From the NCBI GenBank assembly GCA_030612185.1, contig JAUWOI010000110.1:1-10200 (forward strand): DNA of 10,200 nucleotides. Direction: 5' to 3'. The translations under genes were made by a program, and so were the position numbers. The stretch's first letter is position 1. Every line of letters begins with the position of its first letter. Under the pieces are notes generated by a model. It made no database searches, was not told where the DNA came from, and saw nothing but the letters and a program-made list of their open reading frames with translations. This document shows positions 1-6,496 of this stretch, piece after piece. Source of the DNA: Anaerolineae bacterium (lineage in GTDB: Bacteria; Chloroflexota; Anaerolineae; B4-G1).

Positions 1-618
1 GGACATGTAGGGTACGCTGCCGGCCACCACCGCGGGCTCGTGGGTGCTCCTGGCGATGCCGAAGTCAGCCAACACCGCCTCTATCGCGCCGTTGTCAGAC
101 AGAGCATGCCGGAACAATATGTTGTCCGGCTTGACATCCCAGTGCACGTATCCTCTAGCGTGCATATAGTCCATTGCCGACCCGATCTGGTAGGCGATCT
201 CCACCGCTTCCTCGAGGGGAAGAACCGTCAGTTCCCGCAGGCGGGTTTCCAGTGACCCCCCTCCCAGATGCTCCATGGCGCAGAACCACGGCTTGCCGGG
301 CACGTTTGCAGCCCTCGAGATGTAGTGCTCTCTTCGCCCGTCTGGGGAGGGAATGGGGTAGATCTTGACGATGCCGGGATGGCGAAGTTTCTGGAGTATC
401 TCGACTTCCTTCCGCAAAGCGTTGAGCGCCAATATCCCATGCCCTTCGCCGCCCTCCTCTTCCACCGGAACGATCTTGACGATCACAAACTGAGAAGCCA
501 CGTCCACCTGCGCCAGTTGGGCTAGAAACAGTGTGGACATACCTGCTCTGGCTGCTTCTTCCAGAGGCGCTATGATCTTATAGGGCCCTACTCTACTGCC
601 TGCTCTTATATCCAACAT
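1..618 (-). CDS. Ser/Thr protein kinase, N-terminal part (3' end outside window)
   Basis: Eukaryotic-type Ser/Thr kinase; the 206 codons in the window stop inside the activation segment. Visible motifs are the ATP-anchoring Lys48 (VIVK), the alpha-C Glu71 (KEVEIL), the catalytic loop HWDVKPDN with Asp161, Lys163 and Asn166, and DFG at 185-187. The glycine loop is degenerate (about residues 20-34, EEAARAGMSTLF), and the usual HRD Arg is Trp160. The key catalytic residues are therefore kept, and I expect phosphotransfer to Ser/Thr, probably in the cytoplasm. The start ATG at 618 has a strong GGAGGA six bases upstream, and its product opens MLDIRAGSRVGPY, matching MPPIRKNESVGPY of the pseudokinase at 4683-6143, a clear paralogue. 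It lies 46 bp after the vWA-FHA gene and is probably its co-transcribed partner. C-terminal domains cannot be seen. Confidence 0.93.
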   Translation of the reverse strand, partial: MLDIRAGSRVGPYKIIAPLEEAARAGMSTLFLAQLAQVDVASQFVIVKIVPVEEEGGEGHGILALNALRKEVEILQKLRHPGIVKIYPIPSPDGRREHYISRAANVPGKPWFCAMEHLGGGSLETRLRELTVLPLEEAVEIAYQIGSAMDYMHARGYVHWDVKPDNILFRHALSDNGAIEAVLADFGIARSTHEPAVVAGSVPYMS

Positions 619-664
619 AACACATCCTCCTTACTTAACTTACTGGACAAGTCTGTCTCACCCC

Positions 665-2875
665 TCACTTATCTGTACCTTCCTTCTCGTTCCCACCTTC
701 CCTTTCGAAGCGCAGCCGGATGCCTCCCTGCCCCAGGTCAACGATGTCGCCGTTCTCCAAGACCCGGTGCCCTTTGAATGGCACTCTCCGTTCATTGACC
801 CAGGTGCCATTCTTGCTGCCTTGATCGTAGAGCACGAAATCCTCGTCCTCTTTTACCAGCGTCGCATGCAGGCGAGATATCCGCGCGTGGTCGAATGCGA
901 TGTCCACCTTAGTCTCATCGCGTCCCATGTGCGTCACGTCATACACTGCATAGGGCCTCCCATCCTTACCATCCTCAATCAAAACGAGCCGCGTCCCCTT
1001 GGTGGCTATACCCAGGAATTCCGTGACCTTTCTGAGGCCTACAGTAACCGTCTCCACCGCTTGCCTGGGACCTACCACCAGCACGTACGCACCCAAGGCG
1101 ATGACAAGAACAAGCGAGAGCCACGCTGGAATCAGGCCGACCTGATTCCTGAAGAAACGACCTACCGCCTCCCAAAAGGTCTCAATATGCACACTGACTG
1201 TCAGTGGGATCTCTGCCTTGCCGGACAAGCCAAGATCGTCCGTCACCTCCACTGTGAGAATCTGCTCTGTCTCTGTATCAATCTCTGTCTCTGTATCGAT
1301 GGCCTCACACCCCACAGACGAGATATCCAGGGCATACTGGGCAGGCAATTGCTGGAACGAATCCTCCTGACCATCCAGATGATACCGCACCCCCTCGATC
1401 TGCCGCGCCCGATTGGAGTGGGTCACATTGACCCTGACAGACAGTTCCAGCGGTTCGGCGTCCTCACACTCGGTCCGCCACCCTACCCAGCGATCGATGA
1501 AGACACTGAAACTGGGCTCAACGATCTCGACTTCGGGATGCGGGATCTCTACCACAATACCAGAGACCTCGTCTTCCGCGGAGTAACCTTTCTGATCAAC
1601 AGCCTCCACTCGCACAGTAACGTTCTCGATCAAGCCGTTGCCCACTTCCACCGGCCCGACGTTTGGATTGTCAGGCAGACTCGAGGTATCCCACTTCCAG
1701 GTGAAGGGGGAGGCAAAAGTCCCCGCTTTTTCTCCATTGACATAGTAGGTCACCTCCCTGATGGGACACTGGGCGAGCACGAATTCGGGCTTCAACTCCA
1801 GGATCCCCGAGACTGTCTGGCCCGGTTCCACGCTCTGGCCCGGTTCCACGCTGCTCAGCCTGATAATGGGGTCAACAGGCGGTATCTGGACCTCATCTTC
1901 GTCCGCTCGCCCGCCGACCGTAACGCGGAGCGTCACTTGATCAGCACACGCCTCTGTGCCATAGCGAATGACGTATTGCTCCCCCTGAGTGAGGAAGCGC
2001 TCAAACGCACCGTTCAGATCCCTTTGTGCATCCTCTCTCTCGCCGAAGTAGTGAAAGAACTCACCCTCTGTGATATCGGCCAGGTTCATCAAGTCTCTAA
2101 AATTGTCCCCTTCCTCGGGACCCACACCAACAGCATAGACCGAGATCTTGCCCTTGGGGTCTCTGGCTATGAGCAATCTCTTCACATCGGCGAGTTCGTA
2201 CCTGCAGGCACTGAGGCCACTATCCAACCCATCTGAGAAGATAAAGATGGCCTTTTTCATACGAGCGAACTCATCTCCCCGTTCCTCTTCGCCACCAGTC
2301 AGGTCCTCGATCGCTTCCCACATGGCATCATAAAGGCAAGTGTACTGTAGCGCAGGATCGGTCGGTACTTCGAACTCAATCCCCCTGCCCACGCCCGTCC
2401 GAGCGGATGTCAGAGGTCGCACCTGCTCGACCTCTTTGCAGAAAGTGAAGACGCCCGCCATATCCTCTGCACGCAGGCCTTCCATGAATCGTCCCGTAGC
2501 ATCCTGGACATCGTCCAGTTTGTCGCCACCCGACATTCCGCGACCTTCCATGCTGCCACTTACATCAACCACCAGCTCAACCGCCACGCCCTGCCTTTCC
2601 GGTGAGACCGAAATCTCAGAAACCGCTTCGGTAAACTCCTCGACCGAGAAATCGCGTGCTCCCAAGCCTGACACGTGCTGTCCCTCATTGTCCAGTACGG
2701 ACACGTAAGTCGTTATTAAGGGATGTTCGCCTGGCCCGTCTTCTTCGGCTACGATATCGGTGATGGTGACCCTGGCTATATTGGACTGCGACAGGGCTGA
2801 TGGCGCCACCCAGACAAACAACAAAGTGAAGCAAACCATCAGACCGCCGACTATGCCGCACAATTTCCTGAACAT
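665..2875 (-). CDS. vWA-domain, single-pass membrane protein with cytoplasmic FHA domain
   Basis: A 736-residue mosaic receptor-like protein. Residues 1-30 form a Sec signal peptide (MFRK, a hydrophobic core, then SALSQ). A von Willebrand A domain spans about 97-295, with the MIDAS motif DVSGS at 104-108, a possible MIDAS Thr179 and SDG at 214-216. Two or three Ig-like segments follow (about 335-565; FTWKWDTSSLPD and QKGYSAEDEV resemble bacterial Ig repeats). A transmembrane helix lies at about 580-601. The C-terminal FHA domain (about 640-725) shows GRD at 651-653, SRLH at 667-670 and NGTWVN at 689-694, the residues that bind phosphothreonine. The inferred topology has vWA and Ig domains outside and FHA inside, so the protein could link an external metal-dependent adhesion or ligand event to the kinases encoded beside it. 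The start ATG has GGAGG eight bases upstream. Two 18-bp in-frame duplications occur inside the gene. The vWA/FHA/TM calls are firm; the signalling role is inferred. Confidence 0.93.
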   Translation of the reverse strand: MFRKLCGIVGGLMVCFTLLFVWVAPSALSQSNIARVTITDIVAEEDGPGEHPLITTYVSVLDNEGQHVSGLGARDFSVEEFTEAVSEISVSPERQGVAVELVVDVSGSMEGRGMSGGDKLDDVQDATGRFMEGLRAEDMAGVFTFCKEVEQVRPLTSARTGVGRGIEFEVPTDPALQYTCLYDAMWEAIEDLTGGEEERGDEFARMKKAIFIFSDGLDSGLSACRYELADVKRLLIARDPKGKISVYAVGVGPEEGDNFRDLMNLADITEGEFFHYFGEREDAQRDLNGAFERFLTQGEQYVIRYGTEACADQVTLRVTVGGRADEDEVQIPPVDPIIRLSSVEPGQSVEPGQTVSGILELKPEFVLAQCPIREVTYYVNGEKAGTFASPFTWKWDTSSLPDNPNVGPVEVGNGLIENVTVRVEAVDQKGYSAEDEVSGIVVEIPHPEVEIVEPSFSVFIDRWVGWRTECEDAEPLELSVRVNVTHSNRARQIEGVRYHLDGQEDSFQQLPAQYALDISSVGCEAIDTETEIDTETEQILTVEVTDDLGLSGKAEIPLTVSVHIETFWEAVGRFFRNQVGLIPAWLSLVLVIALGAYVLVVGPRQAVETVTVGLRKVTEFLGIATKGTRLVLIEDGKDGRPYAVYDVTHMGRDETKVDIAFDHARISRLHATLVKEDEDFVLYDQGSKNGTWVNERRVPFKGHRVLENGDIVDLGQGGIRLRFEREGGNEKEGTDK
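1265..1300 (-). repeat. 18-bp tandem duplication inside the vWA-FHA gene
   Basis: Two adjacent 18-bp copies, ctctgtctctgtatcaat and ctctgtctctgtatcgat on the plus strand, differ at one base. In the protein they encode IDTETE twice (about residues 526-537), an acidic stretch just before the last Ig-like strands. The copies keep the reading frame. Confidence 0.9.
1817..1852 (-). repeat. 18-bp perfect tandem duplication inside the vWA-FHA gene
   Basis: The 18-bp unit ctggcccggttccacgct is present twice, head to tail and identical, which suggests recent duplication. It encodes SVEPGQ twice (about residues 342-353), in the hinge between the vWA domain and the first Ig-like segment. The frame is preserved. 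Confidence 0.92.
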
Positions 2876-2931
2876 AGAGAAAACCTCCCTTATATCGTCC
2901 TAAATCAAACTGAAACGTTACTACTTAAGCC

Positions 2932-3029
2932 AGACCTGACAGGTTTCCGAGAGAACTTTTGTGTCAAAGAATCTGTCCATTCACAAGTGTACTTGTCTCG
3001 GAAAACGGTTGCAAAAACCTGTCAGGTCT
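2932..3029. repeat. 98-bp intergenic element with 15-bp terminal inverted repeats (copy A)
   Basis: The left end agacctgacaggttt (2932-2946) is the exact reverse complement of the right end aaacctgtcaggtct (3015-3029). Each end contains its own near-palindrome (acctg-n-caggt). The element fills most of the 166-bp gap between the SIR2-PP2C and vWA-FHA genes. Another 98-bp element with the same plan lies at 6356-6453, and both carry the 12-mer ttctttgacaca (here on the minus strand, 2960-2971). No coding sequence is seen inside. It could be a MITE-like or REP-like element, or form a long hairpin affecting mRNA between the two genes. I see no T-run supporting a classical terminator. Confidence 0.85.
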
Positions 3030-3041
3030 TGAGATGGCTCC

Positions 3042-4679
3042 CTAACTCACCTTGATAACGACAACGCTGATGTCGTCCGTACTTCCCCCATCAATGGCCC
3101 ATTCGACCAGTTGCTCCACAGCCGATGTGGGGGAACATTCACTGACCACCTCTTTGATCTCATCGTCCTTGACACATCCCGTCAAGCCGTCAGAGCACAA
3201 GACGATGATATCTCCCGCTTCCAACTTCCTCTGGAAAAGGTCCACTTCAACCTGGCCATTAAGGCCCAGTACACGGGTGAGAAGATTGCTCTGGGGATGA
3301 TTTTCGGCCTCCTCAGGGGCCATCCCGCCCGCTCGGACCTGTTCTGCCACCCAGGAATGATCCTGTGTAATCTGGCCAATCTCCCCACCACGGATCAGAT
3401 AGGCTCGGCTGTCACCCACGTTTGCCACGTGTAGTTCCTGCCCCCGCACCAGCGCAGCCACCACTGTGGTACCCATATCCGACTGAGTATGATTCCCCCT
3501 GGCTTGCTGATAGATTACCTTATTGGCTGCTTCAATGACGCGAGTCAGTCTGGCGGAGACATCCTCCACACCATTACCATTGGCACAATACCCTCCAACG
3601 ATCTCAGCCACCGCCAAGTGGCTGGCTGTGTCTCCGGCACTATGTCCTCCCATCCCATCGGCCACAACAAACAGACTCCCTCGCTGATTCTTCCGGGGGT
3701 CCGACGGCACGTAAGCCTCTACGCAATCCTGATTGACGCGATGGCCACGTCCTATCTCACTCAATTGGGCCACTTCTAGCGCCAGAGGCTCGAAAGCGAG
3801 GCTGGAAACCGTCTCCCTTGCCTCCCTGACTTCCGTGACCTCCATGACCTTCGCGACCTCCGTAACCTCCGTGACCTTCACGACCTCCCTGACCTCGCTG
3901 AACCCTGTCGCCCTCTTCAAAAGCCCCGTTGCTTGCGCCTCAATCACAGTGAGGCCCTTGGCTGCCCAATAGCGCACCAGCGTGTCAGATGCCCCCCTTT
4001 GAGTGAAGTACGCAGATTGTGCAGCCTGGCTGAACTGAGGAGCAAGATAGTGATACACATGCCGGAAATCACGATGCGCCAGATCGCACCCAATGAAGAG
4101 CAGGGTCTTGCCAGAAAACCCGCTGCTCAGAGTATCCAGGACACGAGGCCATCTGTCGAAAAACGCGAACTGATCCTCCTCAGTGACAACCATCTTGTCC
4201 CGTTCTGTGATACAGCCATATAGCTTGACCAGTCGCACCCGATCTAGCATCCCATGTTTAAGGTCGTAGATGCCGAGGATCTTCTGATAAGCGACCCCTT
4301 CTTCGTCGAGGGCTTTTTCAAGCAACGTGTCGTAGTTAGTAGTCAGGATCAACCGGAAAGGCAATGTCGCGATAGTCCGATAACAAGCCGGAGGTTCCTT
4401 CACCCTTCTTATCTTCTCCTCTATGAGAGAGATCAGCGAGGACCTCCCATGCTTCAGTTCGTAGTATTGAGCGGCCCAGGGAAAAGACAGACCGCTCGAG
4501 GAGTCCCATCCCCGGTAACTTACCAACTCCCGCGCCAACATCGCCCTGCCGGGCAACACCATTGCGGTATCAGAGCCTATGTCAGGGCCGATAAATAACA
4601 CACAATTCCCAGCGACGATCTGCTCTCGTAGTATCTCTTCATCTCGCCCAGAAAGAAGCGGCCCCATCTTAGTCAGCAT
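3042..4679 (-). CDS. SIR2-like domain fused to PP2C-type Ser/Thr phosphatase
   Basis: 545 residues in two modules. Residues about 1-255 are SIR2-like: VLFIGPDIGSD (27-37) replaces the usual Gly-Ala-Gly loop, LTTNYDTLLE (112-121) is the family hallmark, KLYG (152-155) has Tyr where sirtuins and SIR2 NADases carry the catalytic His, and LLFIGCD (193-199) closes the fold. Residues about 261-285 are a linker of three-residue E/K-V-x repeats. Residues about 300-545 are a metal-dependent PP2C phosphatase with all expected motifs: RVNQD (314-318), DGMGG (341-345), DMGTT, NVGDSRAY (420-427), TQDHS, CSDGLT (495-500) and STDDIS (533-538). The phosphatase should be active and would reverse phosphorylation by the neighbouring kinase. 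Whether the SIR2 part hydrolyses NAD+ or only binds a nucleotide is open. The ATG lies three bases after the pseudokinase stop, with AGGGG nine bases upstream, which suggests translational coupling. Confidence 0.92.
   Translation of the reverse strand: MLTKMGPLLSGRDEEILREQIVAGNCVLFIGPDIGSDTAMVLPGRAMLARELVSYRGWDSSSGLSFPWAAQYYELKHGRSSLISLIEEKIRRVKEPPACYRTIATLPFRLILTTNYDTLLEKALDEEGVAYQKILGIYDLKHGMLDRVRLVKLYGCITERDKMVVTEEDQFAFFDRWPRVLDTLSSGFSGKTLLFIGCDLAHRDFRHVYHYLAPQFSQAAQSAYFTQRGASDTLVRYWAAKGLTVIEAQATGLLKRATGFSEVREVVKVTEVTEVAKVMEVTEVREARETVSSLAFEPLALEVAQLSEIGRGHRVNQDCVEAYVPSDPRKNQRGSLFVVADGMGGHSAGDTASHLAVAEIVGGYCANGNGVEDVSARLTRVIEAANKVIYQQARGNHTQSDMGTTVVAALVRGQELHVANVGDSRAYLIRGGEIGQITQDHSWVAEQVRAGGMAPEEAENHPQSNLLTRVLGLNGQVEVDLFQRKLEAGDIIVLCSDGLTGCVKDDEIKEVVSECSPTSAVEQLVEWAIDGGSTDDISVVVIKVS
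3821..3901 (-). repeat. 9-bp minisatellite encoding the SIR2-PP2C linker
   Basis: Nine consecutive 9-bp units, close to cctccgtga on the plus strand (variants cctccatga, ccttcgcga, cctccgtaa, ccttcacga, cctccctga, cctcgctga), fill 81 bp without interruption. On the coding strand each unit gives Glu/Lys-Val-x, so the linker is a charged, valine-rich repeat (EVREVVKVTEVTEVAKV and onward). Because the unit is nine bases, copy-number change alters linker length without shifting frame. Confidence 0.92.
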
Positions 4680-4682
4680 ATT

Positions 4683-6143
4683 TCAATTCCCCTCGTTCGT
4701 CTCAACATCGGCCATCTCCTCTGTCCCCTCGCCCATCTCCTCCTGTCCCGATAGCTCACCATAGACAAAACTGCGAGGTTTTGCTTCTTTGCTGAGCGTC
4801 CGATAGGGACTTATCTGGACGACGGCCACGTTCCAGAAGCATTCGTCCCCTTCCCCTGGAAGATCAGGCACAAGGACGTCCAAATCAATCTCCAGGCCAG
4901 GCTCTATCGGGAGTTCCCCGACACTATCGTGAGGCCCACCTTCTTTCCATATTCTCAACTCAAAAGCCCTGTTGTCCTTCAGTTCTCCCTTCCACTCCCA
5001 AGTGAAGGTCACGGGCCCCGCGAGAGTCGCTTTGTCCTCCGGCTCAAGTGACTTGGGAGCCAGAAGGGTTTTTCTAAAAATACCCGACCAACGGGCCTTG
5101 AATCTCTCGGAAAACGATGGGGCAGGAGCAGGCGGGAGTACGCCCTCCACACCGGCAGGTGCGCCTTCAGCAGGAACCCTCCTGCGGGCATCTTCTCGAA
5201 ATTCTGGTGCCCGCGGAGGAGGTACATTCTTATCGAGGCTGACCAACAAGTGCTCCAGCGAAGGTCTCCCTACAGGGTCCTTTCGCAGAGCCTGGAAGAT
5301 CAGGTCCCCAATTTTGGCCGGGACGCCGAGGCGTGGCAGTGGAGGAGGGACGGATCCGATGATCGCTCTTCTTATGTCCTCGTCGCTGCCGGTGAAAGGG
5401 GGAACACCAGCAAGCATGTGATAGAACAGAACCCCAAGCGAATAGATGTCCTGAGGTCGGTTATCGAGTGACTGATCGGAACTGACTTTGCCTGATTTGA
5501 TGCGTTCGGGGGGCACATAAGATTTGAACTCTACTTCTGCCACCCGTTCGTCAACTATCTCCTGATCTGCTTCTGCGGCGCTCGCGAAGCCCGCCAGCAC
5601 CAGTTCCACCCTTGGATTCGGGTCCGGCAGAGGATGTCGGAAAAAGACATTCTGGGGACAGACATTCAGATGCACGATGCCCTTGGAGTGAATGTAATCC
5701 AACGCCATTGCGATCTGATAGGTGACTTCGGCCGCCTCTTGCAGGGACAACCTTCCCAGCCGCTCGATCATGCTGGCCAGCGAACCACCCTCCAGCTGCT
5801 CCATGGCCCAGAGCCACCAGGTCTCATCCTGGATCCTGACTTTGGAGAGATAGCCTTCTCCCAGGGGATCTACCACTTCAGAATTGAGGGGGTAGATCCT
5901 GACGATGTTCAAGTGTCGCGCTCCCTTGAGGATTTTGACCTCGTTCTCCAAGGCTTTATAGGCACGTCTATGTTTTTCATCGAGGCCATCGGAGGGGATT
6001 CTCAGGATATTGAGAACTACCTCTTCTCGCTCATCGGGGGGTTGCGAGAGCCAGGCTTCAACGAGGTCGTCCTTGTGTAATGTCGGAAAGCGCTGGATGG
6101 TACGATACGGGCCCACACTCTCATTTTTGCGAATAGGCGGCAT
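4683..6143 (-). CDS. Pseudokinase (Ser/Thr kinase fold without catalytic residues) with C-terminal Ig/FN3-like domain
   Basis: 486 residues from the ATG at 6143. The kinase fold covers about residues 11-305 and aligns along its length with the kinase at 1-618. The catalytic positions have changed: VVLN45 for the ATP-binding Lys, HLN160 for HRD, Cys162 for the catalytic-loop Lys, and AGFA (184-187) for ADFG. Asn165, alpha-C Glu68, PPE (211-213), DIYSLG Asp232 and GRP Arg293 remain, so the fold is probably intact but phosphotransfer unlikely. A Pro/Ala-rich linker (about 306-345) leads to a beta-rich domain (about 366-462; PVTFTWEW, FELRIWKE, CFWNVAVV) resembling an FN3/Ig-like module, then an acidic tail. 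I chose 6143 over the longer reading from 6272 because GAGAGGAAA precedes it and the N-terminus then matches the paralogue. Probably an allosteric partner or scaffold for the active kinase. Confidence 0.9.
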   Translation of the reverse strand: MPPIRKNESVGPYRTIQRFPTLHKDDLVEAWLSQPPDEREEVVLNILRIPSDGLDEKHRRAYKALENEVKILKGARHLNIVRIYPLNSEVVDPLGEGYLSKVRIQDETWWLWAMEQLEGGSLASMIERLGRLSLQEAAEVTYQIAMALDYIHSKGIVHLNVCPQNVFFRHPLPDPNPRVELVLAGFASAAEADQEIVDERVAEVEFKSYVPPERIKSGKVSSDQSLDNRPQDIYSLGVLFYHMLAGVPPFTGSDEDIRRAIIGSVPPPLPRLGVPAKIGDLIFQALRKDPVGRPSLEHLLVSLDKNVPPPRAPEFREDARRRVPAEGAPAGVEGVLPPAPAPSFSERFKARWSGIFRKTLLAPKSLEPEDKATLAGPVTFTWEWKGELKDNRAFELRIWKEGGPHDSVGELPIEPGLEIDLDVLVPDLPGEGDECFWNVAVVQISPYRTLSKEAKPRSFVYGELSGQEEMGEGTEEMADVETNEGN

Positions 6144-6260
6144 AATTTCCTCTCCTCTTTCAAGTGGTACCAAGACCCTGCGACAGACACTCACTGCCGT
6201 ACAAGACAGTGAATATCCATATGCTATCGTAACACACTTGGGTGCACGTAGCGTCGAAAG

Positions 6261-6273
6261 AATGTTAAACATT
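6261..6273. promoter_or_regulatory. Palindrome AATGTTAAACATT, possible operator
   Basis: A perfect 6-bp inverted repeat around a central A, about 12 bases downstream of the predicted transcription start of the pseudokinase operon. That position would suit a repressor that blocks elongation or start-site clearance. No matching regulator is identified; it may be chance in an AT-rich patch. Confidence 0.35.
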
Positions 6274-6291
6274 TGTTAAAACCCACCGGTC

Positions 6292-6320
6292 ATCGTATCA
6301 CGACATAGTGGATTTGTCAA
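6292..6320 (-). promoter_or_regulatory. Predicted sigma70-type promoter of the pseudokinase/SIR2-PP2C/vWA-FHA/kinase operon
   Basis: On the minus strand TTGACA (6320-6315) is followed after exactly 17 bases by TACGAT (6297-6292). The -35 is consensus and the -10 matches TATAAT at four of six positions. Transcription would begin near 6285. No equally good promoter is seen at the later genes of the cluster, so it may drive all four. Confidence 0.6.
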
Positions 6321-6355
6321 GCCTTCTGGTGATTATCAGTGACTACCCGTCCGAA

Positions 6356-6453
6356 AGACCTCCGAGGTTTCACGCCGCGCAACAAAACGGTCGGCACTTT
6401 GCCCTCGACATACGGTTCTTTGACACATCGATTGCCTAAAACCTCGGAGGTCT
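6356..6453. repeat. 98-bp intergenic element with 15-bp terminal inverted repeats (copy B)
   Basis: The ends agacctccgaggttt (6356-6370) and aaacctcggaggtct (6439-6453) are exact reverse complements. Pattern, length and the internal 12-mer ttctttgacaca (6416-6427) match the element at 2932-3029. The inner bases of the arms differ in a compensated way (ccgagg here, gacagg there, changed in both arms), which implies that pairing or palindromy is under selection or was spread as a unit. It sits just upstream of the pseudokinase promoter and downstream of the 35-residue membrane protein gene. Confidence 0.85.
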
Positions 6454-6496
6454 GACACAGGAAGCCAATTTCGACCATCTCCGTATACTGCACTGA

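Larger units (their letters stand above)
6144..6496 (-). other. 353-bp gene-free leader and intergenic region upstream of the pseudokinase
   Basis: From the pseudokinase start upwards this stretch holds a Shine-Dalgarno sequence, a small inverted repeat tcactg/cagtga (6191-6196 and 6207-6212, 10-base loop), the palindrome AATGTTAAACATT (6261-6273), a sigma70-type promoter (6292-6320) and the 98-bp inverted-repeat element (6356-6453). The pseudokinase frame stays open to 6272, but no ribosome site precedes that start. The rest shows no recognisable RNA or coding feature. If the promoter is used, the mRNA has a leader of about 140 bases. Confidence 0.6.

Noticed and set aside
767..2236. Long plus-strand open frame of 489 codons opposite the vWA-FHA gene
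   Set aside because: It shows no domain or sensible composition (His/Leu/Pro-rich), while the minus frame carries signal peptide, vWA, TM and FHA motifs. It is an antisense by-product of codon bias.
2876..2931. Separate promoter for the vWA-FHA gene (TATAAG at about 2889-2894; TTGACA inside the 98-bp element)
   Set aside because: TATAAG abuts the ribosome site, so the transcript would start inside or after it, and the TTGACA has no -10 at an acceptable distance. Read-through from the upstream gene is more likely.
2932..3029. The 98-bp inverted-repeat element as a classical intrinsic terminator
   Set aside because: The arms are about 68 bases apart and no T-run follows the 3' arm on the minus strand; each arm's own palindrome would leave too small a loop.
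6144..6272. Extended N-terminus of the pseudokinase from ATG at 6272
   Set aside because: No ribosome-binding site precedes it, the 43 extra residues have no counterpart in the paralogue, and ATG 6143 has a good site and a matching N-terminus.
2932..6453. The paired 98-bp elements as a CRISPR array or as ends of one composite transposon
   Set aside because: Only two copies more than 3 kb apart, with no regular spacers, no cas or transposase gene and no visible target-site duplication.
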